Position numbers and translations under genes: made by a program
The notes under the pieces: generated by a model
Databases searched by the model: none
What the model was told of the DNA's origin: nothing
What the model saw: the letters and a program-made list of their open reading frames with translations, nothing else
From: JBFWQM01 sp050249455
GTDB taxonomy: Bacteria > Pseudomonadota > Alphaproteobacteria > MPNO01 > VGEU01
Assembly: GCA_050249455.1 (NCBI GenBank)
Contig: JBFWQM010000005.1
Location: 1 to 61,438 of the forward strand
Length of the DNA: 61,438 bases
Reading direction: 5' to 3'
In this document: piece by piece, positions 8,081-16,199 of the stretch
Numbering within the stretch: position 1 is the stretch's first letter
Layout of the letters: the number at the start of each line of letters is the position of its first letter

Positions 8081-9301
8081 TCAGACGCTGACGATCGCGC
8101 CGGACAGCGGCAGCACCGTGACCTCGTCGCCGGCCGCGGCAGGCGGCGCGAACGGTTCGCGCACGACCAGCGCGTCGGCGCGCGCCATGGTGGCGAACAT
8201 CGAGCTGTCCTGGGCGTCGAACGGCGTCGCGACCAGGCTGCCGTCCGGCCGGTGCTCCAGGGTGGCGCGCAGGTAGTCCTCCCGCTCGTCGTTCTCGCCC
8301 AGCTTGCGGCCCAGGCGGGCGCGCACGAAACGGGTCTCGCGCGTGTCGGCGCCCAGCATGGCCCGCATCGCCGGCCACAGGAACAGCGCGGCGCAGACCT
8401 GCGACGACACCGGGTTGCCGGGCAGGCCGAGCATCGGCACGTCGCCGATGCGGCCGAACATCAGCGGCTTGCCCGGCCGCATCGCGATCTTCCAGAAGTC
8501 GATCTCCAGCCCGACGTCGCCCAGCACGTGGCGCACCAGGTCGTGGTCGCCGACCGAGGCGCCGCCGGTGGTGATCAGCATGTCGGCGCCGCGCGCGCCG
8601 GCGGCCATCGTCTTGAGCGCCTCCGCCGAGTCGGGAGCGATGCCGAGGTCGATCGGCACCCCGCCGGCGGCGGTGACGAAGGCGGCGAGCGCTAGCGCGT
8701 TGGAACTGACGATCTGGTTGGGCCCGATCGGCTCGCCCGGCATCACGATCTCGTCGCCGGTGGCCAGGATGGCGATGCGCGGCCGCCGCCGCACCTTGAG
8801 CCACGGCAGGTTCATCGCCGCCGCGAGGCCCACGTCGCGCGCGGTCATCACGCGGCCGGCCGGCAGCAGCACCTGGCCTTCCGCGAAGTCGAGCCCGGCC
8901 TTGCGCACGAAGCGGCCGACCGGGGCCGCGCCGTCGACCACCCGCACGCGCTCGCCCGCAGCCTCGGTGTTCTCCTGGATCACGATGGTGTCGGCGCCGG
9001 CGGGCACCGGCGCGCCGGTGAAGATGCGCACCGCCTCGCCGGGGCCGACGGTGCCGTCGTAGGATCCGCCGGCCTGGGCGTAGCCGACCAGCCTCAGCTC
9101 CGCGGGGATGGCCGCCACGTCGGCGGCGCGCACCGCGTAGCCGTCCATCGCCGACACCGCCATCGGCGGCTGGGTGCGGCGCGACGCCGCGTCAGCGGCG
9201 AGCACGCGGCCGAGGCCCTCGGAGACGGCGACCTGCTCCGGTGCCAGCGGAGCGAGGGCGGCGACGATGCGCCCGGCGGCTTCGGCGACGGAGATCATCA
9301 C
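8081..9301 (-). CDS. moeA: Molybdopterin molybdenumtransferase MoeA
   Basis: The 406-residue MoeA inserts molybdate into adenylylated molybdopterin, the last general step of molybdenum cofactor synthesis. Visible family segments are PPMAVSAMDGYAVRAADV, FTGAPVPAGADTIVIQE, the MPT-binding ITTGGASVGDHDLV, FWKIAMRPGKPLMFG and LPGNPVSSQV. The start is either GTG at 9301, overlapping the moaC stop as GTGA, or ATG at 9298; both give nearly the same protein. It follows moaC directly, so two Mo-cofactor steps are co-expressed with tryptophan genes, a conserved alphaproteobacterial arrangement. Confidence 0.96.
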   Translation of the reverse strand: MMISVAEAAGRIVAALAPLAPEQVAVSEGLGRVLAADAASRRTQPPMAVSAMDGYAVRAADVAAIPAELRLVGYAQAGGSYDGTVGPGEAVRIFTGAPVPAGADTIVIQENTEAAGERVRVVDGAAPVGRFVRKAGLDFAEGQVLLPAGRVMTARDVGLAAAMNLPWLKVRRRPRIAILATGDEIVMPGEPIGPNQIVSSNALALAAFVTAAGGVPIDLGIAPDSAEALKTMAAGARGADMLITTGGASVGDHDLVRHVLGDVGLEIDFWKIAMRPGKPLMFGRIGDVPMLGLPGNPVSSQVCAALFLWPAMRAMLGADTRETRFVRARLGRKLGENDEREDYLRATLEHRPDGSLVATPFDAQDSSMFATMARADALVVREPFAPPAAAGDEVTVLPLSGAIVSV

Positions 9302-9774
9302 GCCGCCTCGAACGTGCCGGACTTGCCGCCGGCCTTATGGACCAGCCGGATGTCGCTGAGCCGCATGCCGCGGTCAACCGCCTTGCACATGTCGTAGACG
9401 GTGAGCGCGGCAACGCTGGCCGCGGTCATCGCCTCCATCTCCACCCCGGTCTTGCCGGTGGTGCGGCAGGTGACGGTGATGTCGACCGCATTGCGCGCCG
9501 CATCGCACGCGAGGTCGACGTCGATCGCCTCCAGGGGCAGAGGATGGCACAGTGGGATCAGGTCTGCGGTGCGCTTGGCCGCCATGATGCCGGCCAGCCG
9601 CGCCACCGACAGCACGTCGCCCTTCTTCACCTCGCCCTCAATGACCAGGCGGAGCGTCTCCGCCGCCATGTAGACGCTGCCCTTCGCGGTCGCGGTGCGG
9701 GCGGTGACGCCCTTGGCCGAGACGTCGACCATGGCGGCCTTGCCCTCGGCGTCGATGTGGCTCAACCGCGCCAT
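9298..9774 (-). CDS. moaC: Cyclic pyranopterin monophosphate synthase MoaC
   Basis: The 158-residue MoaC converts 3',8-cyclo-7,8-dihydro-GTP into cyclic pyranopterin monophosphate in Mo-cofactor synthesis. Hallmarks are MVDVSAK near the start, AAKRTADLIPLCHPLPL, GVEMEAMTAASVAALTVYDM and the C-terminal KSGTFE. The length is normal. The gene begins 8 bp after trpC and its stop overlaps the moeA start. No moaA, moaD or moaE is present in the window. Confidence 0.97.
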   Translation of the reverse strand: MARLSHIDAEGKAAMVDVSAKGVTARTATAKGSVYMAAETLRLVIEGEVKKGDVLSVARLAGIMAAKRTADLIPLCHPLPLEAIDVDLACDAARNAVDITVTCRTTGKTGVEMEAMTAASVAALTVYDMCKAVDRGMRLSDIRLVHKAGGKSGTFEAA

Positions 9775-9782
9775 CGATCCTC

Positions 9783-10598
9783 CTATCCGGCCCTGCGCAG
9801 CCGCTCGGCGCCGTCGAGCAGCGCGCGAGTCGCCGCCGCCACGTCCGGCTGGCGCATCAGCGACTCGCCGATCAGGAAGCAGCGGGCACCGGCCGCGGCC
9901 ATGCTAGCGAGGTCACCCGGCGTGTAGAGCCCGCTCTCGCTGACCAGCAGCCGGTCGGGCGGCACGCGCTGCGCCAGATCGCGCGTTGTCTGGATATCGG
10001 TCTTCAACGTCTTCAGGTTGCGGTTGTTGATGCCGAGCAGCGGCGACTTGAGCCGAAGCGCGCGGTCCAGCTCGCCGCCGTCATGAACTTCCACCAGAAC
10101 GTCCATGCCGAGCGCCAAGGCCCTGTTCTCCAACGCTGCCGCGGTGGCGTCGTCGAGCGCGGCCAGGATCAGCAGGATGCAGTCGGCGCCGAGCGCGCGC
10201 GCTTCGATTACCTGGTACGGATCGAGCATGAAGTCCTTGCGCAACACCGGCAATTTCACCGCCGTCCTGGCCGCGACCAGGTCTTCGTCGCGTCCCTGGA
10301 AATAGGGCTCGTCGGTCAGCACGGAAAGGCATGTCGCGCCGCCGGACTCATAGGCCCTGGCCAGTGCGGGCGGATCGAAATCGGGGCGGATCAGGCCCTT
10401 GCTGGGCGAGGCTTTCTTGACCTCCGCGATCAGGCCGTAGCGGCCGGCGGCGACCGCGGCGCGCAGCGCCGCCAGGAAGCCGCGCGGCGGCGGTGCGGTT
10501 CGGGCCGCGGCTTCCAGCACCGACAGCGGCCGCTCGGCCTTGCAGCGGGCGAGATGCGCACGCTTGTCGGCGCAGATGCGGTCCAGGGCGTCGGTCAT
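9783..10598 (-). CDS. trpC: Indole-3-glycerol-phosphate synthase
   Basis: The 271-residue TIM-barrel enzyme closes the indole ring in tryptophan synthesis. Typical segments are AEVKKASPSKGLI with a catalytic Lys, VLTDEPYFQG, LPVLRKDFMLDPYQ with the second Lys, LGINNRNLKTL and LVSESGL. It is the monofunctional form, with no TrpF fusion. The start overlaps the trpD stop as ATGA, so coupling to trpD is expected. Confidence 0.97.
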   Translation of the reverse strand: MTDALDRICADKRAHLARCKAERPLSVLEAAARTAPPPRGFLAALRAAVAAGRYGLIAEVKKASPSKGLIRPDFDPPALARAYESGGATCLSVLTDEPYFQGRDEDLVAARTAVKLPVLRKDFMLDPYQVIEARALGADCILLILAALDDATAAALENRALALGMDVLVEVHDGGELDRALRLKSPLLGINNRNLKTLKTDIQTTRDLAQRVPPDRLLVSESGLYTPGDLASMAAAGARCFLIGESLMRQPDVAAATRALLDGAERLRRAG

Positions 10599-11623
10599 GG
10601 CTGGTTGGTGATGGCGATCATGCGGTCGAGCGCGACGCGCGCCTTGCCCTGGTCGATCGCGACGGCGGCGAGCGCGGCGCCGTGGCGCAGGTCGCGCGCG
10701 GCGTCGGCGACGACCAGCGCCGCCGCGGCCGTCAGGACGACGACGTCGCGGTAGGGGCTCGGCTGGCCGGCGAGGACGGCGTTGAGCGCCGCCGCGTTGT
10801 AGGCGGCGTCGCCGCCCTTCAGGTCGCCGGGCTCGGCCACGGGCAGGCCGGCGTCGCGCGGATGCACCTCGAACGCTGTCACCTTGCCGTCGCGCAGCTC
10901 GGCTACGTGGGAGGAGCCGGTGGTGGTCAGCTCGTCAAGGCCGTCGGCGCCGTGGACCACCCAGGCGCGCTCGGCGCCCAGGTTGCCCAGCGCCTGCGCC
11001 AGCGGCTCCACCCACTCGCGGGCATAGACGCCGACCATCAGGCGGCGCACCGACGCCGGGTTGGACAGAGGCCCCAGGATGTTGAAGATCGTGCGGGTGC
11101 CTAGCTCGACGCGCGGGCCGGCGACGTGGCGGGTCGCGCTGTGGTGGCGCGGCGCCATCAAGAAGCCGACCCCGGCCTCGCGGATCGACCGCTCGATCAG
11201 CGCCATGTCGGCGTCGATGTTGACCCCCAGCGCGACCAGGACGTCGGCCGCGCCGGCCTTGGACGACAGCGCGCGGTTGCCGTGCTTGGCGACCGGGATC
11301 CCGGCGCCGGCCACCACCAGCGCCGCAGCGGTGGAGATGTTCAGGCTGCCCATGGCATCGCCGCCGGTGCCGACGACGTCGATGGCGTTGGGCGGGGCGG
11401 CGATCTTGAGCGCCTTGGCCCGCATGACCCGCGCGGCGCCAGTGATCTCGTCGATCGTCTCGCCGCGCACCCTGAGCGCCATCAGGAAGCCGCCGATCTG
11501 CGCCGGGGTGGCGTTGCCCGACATGATGATGTCGAACGCCTGCTCGGCCTCGGCCTGGCTCAGTCGCCGGCCGGCGGCGACCTGGCCGATCAAGGCCTTG
11601 AGATCGCTCATGTCGCCGCTCAT
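10595..11623 (-). CDS. trpD: Anthranilate phosphoribosyltransferase
   Basis: The 342-residue enzyme transfers phosphoribose from PRPP to anthranilate. The PRPP-binding DVVGTGGDAMGSLNIST is intact, as are KHGNRALSSKAGAADVLVALG and the FNILGPLSNPA segment. Two starts are possible: ATG 11623, with an AGCAGG ribosome site, or ATG 11611, which gives the common MSDLK start. It heads the minus-strand trpD-trpC-moaC-moeA order. In related genomes trpE and trpG lie immediately upstream; here the upstream side is a divergent unknown gene. Confidence 0.96.
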   Translation of the reverse strand: MSGDMSDLKALIGQVAAGRRLSQAEAEQAFDIIMSGNATPAQIGGFLMALRVRGETIDEITGAARVMRAKALKIAAPPNAIDVVGTGGDAMGSLNISTAAALVVAGAGIPVAKHGNRALSSKAGAADVLVALGVNIDADMALIERSIREAGVGFLMAPRHHSATRHVAGPRVELGTRTIFNILGPLSNPASVRRLMVGVYAREWVEPLAQALGNLGAERAWVVHGADGLDELTTTGSSHVAELRDGKVTAFEVHPRDAGLPVAEPGDLKGGDAAYNAAALNAVLAGQPSPYRDVVVLTAAAALVVADAARDLRHGAALAAVAIDQGKARVALDRMIAITNQP

Positions 11624-11811
11624 GACGCCTGCTTCCGCCGCTGCCGTTGCCGCCGCGGACCTTGTGCCGCGTGCGCGGCGGGAGGTCCAGCGCCGTTATA
11701 GCAGGGCGGAGCGGTCGCGACGACAGCCGGTAAAATATTAATGAAACGTTAACGGAGACGATTGCCAGGGACGCCGCAGTCGCCGACAATCGATTTCGGG
11801 AGGCGAGAGCC
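11624..11811. other. Divergent intergenic region trpD / unknown gene
   Basis: This 188-bp gap separates trpD from the divergent 11812 gene. A TATAAC-like -10 on the minus strand at 11700-11695 could serve trpD, but no good -35 lies 16-18 bp upstream of it. An AT-rich patch around 11729-11753 stands out from the GC-rich surroundings. No trp leader peptide, attenuator hairpin or TRAP-like repeat was seen. Confidence 0.4.
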
Positions 11812-12201
11812 GTGATGCGTATCGATGACGTCGAACAGCCCGGGCTTGGCGTCGTGCGCCGTCGCGACGGTTCGGTGATGAGCACCATGGTGATGGCGCT
11901 GGGCGGCGGGTTCGCCGGACTGGCGGCGGCCGGATACCTGCTTTTCACGGAAGGGTTGTGGCCGCCCGAGGATCTGCGACGCCTGATCGAGCCGATCGCG
12001 GCCGTCGCGCCGTCCGCCGGTCCGCCGCCGCTGCAAACGGCGCCGCCGGCCGCGCCGGTCGCCGCGGCGCCGTCGCCGCATTTCCAGTTCCTGTCGCAGC
12101 CGCAGCTCGGCCTGACGCCGCTCGGCGGCGGCGCCGGGCCGGTGGTGCGGCAGGACGCCGCCGCACCCGGGGCCGCGCCGGCCCCGCACGCCCAGCGGTA
12201 G
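11812..12201 (+). CDS. Unknown small membrane-anchored Pro/Ala-rich protein
   Basis: I do not recognise this 129-residue protein. It has a short charged N-terminus, one hydrophobic segment at about residues 24-46 (MSTMVMALGGGFAGLAAAGY and onward) and a tail rich in Pro and Ala, so it is probably a single-pass inner-membrane protein with its tail outside the cytoplasm. A GGGAGG ribosome site lies 8 bp before the GTG at 11812; an ATG follows directly at 11815. Coding status rests on that ribosome site, the sensible topology and the placement between annotated genes. It could be a SPOR-less remnant or an envelope-linked factor; no function is claimed. Confidence 0.6.
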   Translation: MMRIDDVEQPGLGVVRRRDGSVMSTMVMALGGGFAGLAAAGYLLFTEGLWPPEDLRRLIEPIAAVAPSAGPPPLQTAPPAAPVAAAPSPHFQFLSQPQLGLTPLGGGAGPVVRQDAAAPGAAPAPHAQR

Positions 12202-12339
12202 CCGCCGCTTCCGTCGTCATCGTGCGTGCGGCCGTCTTTGCGGCGGTCGCGAAGAACGGCGGCGGCAAAAGCACGGCTTTCCTAGTAAACGCGCCGTCGC
12301 TATCGTTGGCCGATCGAACGCACAACTGAAATTCCCGCC

Positions 12340-12903
12340 GTGATCCGCGACTGCCGCCTGCCGGACGAGTTCGACGCCATCCTGGCCGTCATCAATGACG
12401 GCGCGAGCGCCTATCGCGGCGTCATCCCGGCCGACCGCTGGAAGGAGCCGTACATGCCGGCCGACGAGTTGCGGCACGAGATCGCGGCCGGCGTCGCGTT
12501 CTCGGGCTTCGACGAGGCCGGCGGCTTGGTCGGGGTGATGGGGGTGCAGCCGGTGCAGGACGTGGTGCTGATCCGCCACGCCTATGTCCGTACCGCGCGG
12601 CGCAACGCCGGCATCGGCAGCGAGCTGCTGCGCCACCTCCTGGCGCGCACCGAGCGGCCGGTCCTGATCGGCACCTGGGCGGCGGCGCGCTGGGCGATCC
12701 GGTTCTACGAGAAGCACGGCTTCGTGGTCACCGATCCGCCGACCAAGGACCGCCTGCTGCGGCGCTACTGGACGGTGCCGCCGCGCCAGGTCGAAACGTC
12801 GGTGGTGCTGGCCGACGCGCGCTGGGTCGCCCGCCACGGCGCGCCGGCGGAGGACGCCGGGGACGGGGCGGCGTCTACTGCAGCGACGGATAGACCTGCG
12901 TGA
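12340..12903 (+). CDS. GNAT-family N-acetyltransferase
   Basis: The 187-residue protein has the acetyl-CoA-binding fold of GNAT enzymes. The region VVLIRHAYVRTARRNAGIGS corresponds to beta-4 and the pyrophosphate loop (RNAGIGSELL), and GFVV follows the FYEKHGF motif common near the C-terminal end of the domain. The substrate cannot be read from sequence. The GTG start at 12340 leaves a full domain. About 45 residues beyond the domain form a low-complexity tail, and the last 29 bp overlap the convergent ppiD gene. Confidence 0.85.
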   Translation: MIRDCRLPDEFDAILAVINDGASAYRGVIPADRWKEPYMPADELRHEIAAGVAFSGFDEAGGLVGVMGVQPVQDVVLIRHAYVRTARRNAGIGSELLRHLLARTERPVLIGTWAAARWAIRFYEKHGFVVTDPPTKDRLLRRYWTVPPRQVETSVVLADARWVARHGAPAEDAGDGAASTAATDRPA

Positions 12904-14773
12904 CGGCCTTCTGGTTGATGGATACGCCGTAGCGGGTGCGCAGCTCCGCCGCGTACTGCAGCTGGATGTCGTTGGCGAGCGATCCCGTCAGCGCGTTGCG
13001 CAGCCGCTCGCGGCCCTGCTGGTCGGCGGCGGGATCGGCGGCCACCACGCGCACCACCTGGCCGACCGCATAGGCGTTGTCGCCCTGCGCGGTCGCCGCC
13101 TGGCCAGGGCCGACGCGGAACAGGGCGGCGGCCAGCGCCGCCGGGACGCCGGCCTCCGCGTCCAGCGCCACGCGCCCGAACGGGCGGGTGGTGTCCACGC
13201 GCAGCTCCATCTCCCTAGCCACCTCGGCGAGGGATTTTTCCGGCGTCACCTTGCCGGCGATCTCCTCGGCCTTCTTCCGTGCTGCCTCCTCGCGCTGGTT
13301 GCGCTTCCACGCCGCGACGGCGGCGTCGCGCACCTCGGCGAGGGGGCGCAGTGCGCTGGGGTCGATGCGGTCGACCCGGATCATGTAGAAGCTGCCGTTC
13401 TCCATCTCGCGCAGGGTCGAGAGCTGGCCCGCCTCCTGCTCGAACGCCGTGCGCAGGAAATTCGGATCCTGCGGCAGGCCGTCGACCGGCTTGCCGTCGG
13501 GGCCGTGGCCCTGGGCGTCGATGATCGTGTGGGCGGTCAGCTTGAGGTCGAGTCGGGCAGCCGCGTCGTCGAGCGTCGCGCCGCCGCCCAGCGTGTCCTC
13601 CAGCCGGTTGGCGACGCCGACCGCCGCTTCCACCGCCTCCTCGTGGGCAACGTCGCGGGCGATCGCCTCGCGAACCTCCTCGAGCGGCGGGGTGTGCCCC
13701 GGTTCGACCTTGTCGACCTGGAGGATGTGCCAGCCCAGCGGGCTCTGCACCGGCTCGCCCGCCTTGCCGGCCGGCAGCGCGAACGCCTGGTCGGCCAGCG
13801 CCTTGATGGGCAGGTCCGGCTGCGCGACGGTGCCGAGGTCCACGACCGACGCCTTGTCGTCGCCGGCGGCCTTAGCGGCGTCCTCCAGCGTGGCGCCGCC
13901 GGCGAGCGCTTGCGCCGCGGCACGGATCGCCGCCTCGTCGCGGGCGAAAATCTGGCGTACGGCGCGGCGCTCGGGCACGCTCAGCGACGCGCGCCGGTTC
14001 TCGTATTCCTCCTTGATCCGCGCGTCCGAGGGCTTGAGCCTGTCGGCGATCGCCTGCGTGTCGATGGTCGCGAAGGTGATCTCGCGCAGCTCCGGACGGC
14101 TGAACAGCTCGCGGTTCGCCTCGTGGAACGCCGCGAGCGCGGTCTCGTCCGGCTCTCCGACATCGCCGACCTCGCTGAAGGGGACCAGGACGACGTCGGC
14201 CACCCGCTTCTCGTTGCGGTAGCGGTAGACCGCGTCCGCCAGCGCCTGCGGCGCGACGAACCCGGCGGTCAGCGCGTTGACGAGCTGCGCGCGCACCATC
14301 TGCTCGCGCAGCCCGCCGACGAACGAATCCTCGGTCATGTCGTTCTGCTGCAGCACGCGGTCGAACAGCATGCGGTCGAACTGGCCGACCTGGTTGTGGA
14401 AGGCCGGCTCGCGGTGGACCTGTTCGACCACCAGGGCATCGGGGACGGTGACCCCGAGGCGGCGCGCTTCGACCTGGAAGAGGCGGTCGGCCACCATCGA
14501 CTCGATCGTGTGCTCGGCGAGGCCCAGCCGTTGCGCCGACTGCGGGTCGAAGGCGGGCCCGAGCGAGGCGCGGAGCTGGGCGAGCTGCCGGCGGTACTGG
14601 GCGCTCAGCTCGCGCACGCTGATGGTGGTGCCCCCGACCTCCGCCGCGGTATCGGGCACCTCCATGCGGTGGACATAGTCGCCGATGCCCCACAGGCCGA
14701 AGCTGGCGATGAGGAATACGGCGAGGATGCGGAAGACCCATGTCCCCGCGCGCCGGCGCATCACATCAAGCAT
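12875..14773 (-). CDS. ppiD: Periplasmic peptidyl-prolyl isomerase PpiD (SurA N-terminal family)
   Basis: The 632-residue protein has an N-terminal signal anchor (about residues 13-33, FRILAVFLIASFGLWGIGDY), a SurA-like chaperone domain, and a parvulin PpiC domain in the middle (around IFARDEAAIRAAAQAL to SPLGWHILQVDKVEPG). PpiD-type proteins sit at the periplasmic face of the Sec translocon and assist folding of outer-membrane and periplasmic proteins. The length and architecture are normal. In alphaproteobacteria this gene commonly lies between trp genes and the divergent tpiA, as here. Confidence 0.93.
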   Translation of the reverse strand: MLDVMRRRAGTWVFRILAVFLIASFGLWGIGDYVHRMEVPDTAAEVGGTTISVRELSAQYRRQLAQLRASLGPAFDPQSAQRLGLAEHTIESMVADRLFQVEARRLGVTVPDALVVEQVHREPAFHNQVGQFDRMLFDRVLQQNDMTEDSFVGGLREQMVRAQLVNALTAGFVAPQALADAVYRYRNEKRVADVVLVPFSEVGDVGEPDETALAAFHEANRELFSRPELREITFATIDTQAIADRLKPSDARIKEEYENRRASLSVPERRAVRQIFARDEAAIRAAAQALAGGATLEDAAKAAGDDKASVVDLGTVAQPDLPIKALADQAFALPAGKAGEPVQSPLGWHILQVDKVEPGHTPPLEEVREAIARDVAHEEAVEAAVGVANRLEDTLGGGATLDDAAARLDLKLTAHTIIDAQGHGPDGKPVDGLPQDPNFLRTAFEQEAGQLSTLREMENGSFYMIRVDRIDPSALRPLAEVRDAAVAAWKRNQREEAARKKAEEIAGKVTPEKSLAEVAREMELRVDTTRPFGRVALDAEAGVPAALAAALFRVGPGQAATAQGDNAYAVGQVVRVVAADPAADQQGRERLRNALTGSLANDIQLQYAAELRTRYGVSINQKAVTQVYPSLQ

Positions 14774-14878
14774 CGTTCAAGCCGCCTCAACCAAGACCCC
14801 GCGGGGGCGCCATGATAGAGTGCCGCGCCGTGCCGCCGCAACTCGGGCGGACCCCGCAGCAACGGACGAGGACAAGGG

Positions 14879-15643
14879 ATGCCGAGGCAGCTGATCGCCG
14901 GCAATTGGAAGATGAACGGCTTCAGGGCGGACGGCACGGCGCTGGCGCGCACGGTGGCGGCCCGCGCGACGGCGGCCGGGCGTCTGGGGTGCGACATCCT
15001 GGTCTGCCCGCCGGCGACCCTCCTGACCGAAGTCGGGGCGGCGATCGCCGGCTCGCCGGTCGCGCTCGGCGCCCAGGACTGCCATGCCGCCGCCCACGGC
15101 GCCCATACCGGCGATATCGGCGCCCCGATGCTGGCCGACGCCGGCTGCCGCTACGTGATCGTCGGCCACTCCGAGCGCCGCGCCAACCACGGCGAGGACG
15201 ACGCGGCGGTCCAGGCCAAGGCCAAGGCCGTCCACGCCGCCGGCCTGGTCGCGGTCGTCTGCATCGGCGAGACGCTGGCGCAGCGGGATGCCGGGGCGAC
15301 CATCGACGTGGTCGGGCGCCAGCTCTCGGGCTCGGTTCCCGATGGCGCCCGCCCTACGGACACGGTCATCGCCTACGAGCCGGTCTGGGCGATCGGCACC
15401 GGCCGCACCCCGACCGAGGTGCAGATCGCCGAGGTCCACCGCTTCCTGCGCGGCGCGCTGGGCGGCCGGTTCGGCGACGCCGGCGGCTACCGCCTGCTGT
15501 ACGGCGGGTCGGTCAACGCCGCGAACGCCGCCGCCATCCTCGCCGTCGACGACGTCGACGGCGCGCTGGTCGGCGGGGCGAGCCTCAAGGCCGACGATTT
15601 CTGGACGATCTGCCAGGCGAGCCATGCGCTGGCGGCCCGCTGA
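14879..15643 (+). CDS. tpiA: Triosephosphate isomerase
   Basis: The 254-residue TIM barrel interconverts dihydroxyacetone phosphate and glyceraldehyde 3-phosphate. Catalytic residues are Lys11 in GNWKMNG, His97 in VGHSERR and Glu167 in AYEPVWAIGTG, and the phosphate loop YGGSVN is present near the C-terminus. A purine-rich GAGGACAAGGG ribosome site precedes the ATG. It opens the long plus-strand run that continues to secG, pyrG, kdsA and eno. Confidence 0.97.
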   Translation: MPRQLIAGNWKMNGFRADGTALARTVAARATAAGRLGCDILVCPPATLLTEVGAAIAGSPVALGAQDCHAAAHGAHTGDIGAPMLADAGCRYVIVGHSERRANHGEDDAAVQAKAKAVHAAGLVAVVCIGETLAQRDAGATIDVVGRQLSGSVPDGARPTDTVIAYEPVWAIGTGRTPTEVQIAEVHRFLRGALGGRFGDAGGYRLLYGGSVNAANAAAILAVDDVDGALVGGASLKADDFWTICQASHALAAR

Positions 15644-15661
15644 CGGGCCGCGGCGCAAGCT

Positions 15662-15689
15662 TTGCAAAACGGGCCGGAAGGACTACATA
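15662..15689 (+). promoter_or_regulatory. Possible promoter for secG
   Basis: TTGCAA (15662-15667), 16 bp, then TACATA (15684-15689) lies 80 bp upstream of the secG ATG in the 126-bp gap after tpiA. The match is moderate. Confidence 0.35.
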
Positions 15690-15769
15690 GAGGCCACCTG
15701 AAACCGCAGCCTTGCCGCCACGTTGGTCCCGGCGCGAGTCCTTGACGCCGAAGGGCCGGAGCACGATTC

Positions 15770-16114
15770 ATGATTGCCGTCCTGCTCGTCATCCATGTGC
15801 TGCTCGCGTTCGCGCTGGTCTGCGTCGTCCTGCTGCAGAAGAGCGAGGGCGGCGGCCTGGGCATCGGCGGCGGCAGCATGGGCGGGCTGATGACCACCCG
15901 CGGCACCGCGAACCTGCTGACCCGCACGACGGGCATCCTGGCCGCCTGCTTCATGCTGACCAGCATGGCGCTCGCCATCTTCGCCACGCAGCGGACCGCG
16001 CCGCGCTCGATCCTGGACCGGCCGGCGGCGACGCAACCGGCAGTTCCCCAGTTGCCGGCGATCCCGCAGGTCCCGACCGTCCCCGCGCCTCCGAGCGCGC
16101 CCAGCCCGCAGTGA
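15770..16114 (+). CDS. secG: Preprotein translocase subunit SecG
   Basis: The 114-residue protein has two transmembrane helices (about residues 2-21 and 50-72) around the conserved LLQKSEGGGLGIGGG loop, the signature of SecG. It assists SecYE and SecA in protein export across the inner membrane. The C-terminal tail of about 40 residues is Pro/Ala-rich and is not conserved in the family. The ATG follows a GAGCACGATTC stretch with only a weak ribosome site. Confidence 0.95.
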   Translation: MIAVLLVIHVLLAFALVCVVLLQKSEGGGLGIGGGSMGGLMTTRGTANLLTRTTGILAACFMLTSMALAIFATQRTAPRSILDRPAATQPAVPQLPAIPQVPTVPAPPSAPSPQ

Positions 16115-16129
16115 TGGGCGAATCGGTCG

Positions 16130-16157
16130 CGCCAATCCCTGATTCGGCTGGCGTTTT
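16130..16157 (+). terminator. Weak hairpin between secG and pyrG
   Basis: A 5-bp stem CGCCA/TGGCG is followed at once by TTTT. An internal AATC/GATT pairing could extend it. Weak as an intrinsic terminator. Confidence 0.3.
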
Positions 16158-16199
16158 GATGTTAGAGGCGGGGGGCGTCCTGCTGTATGCTGTAGGCCC

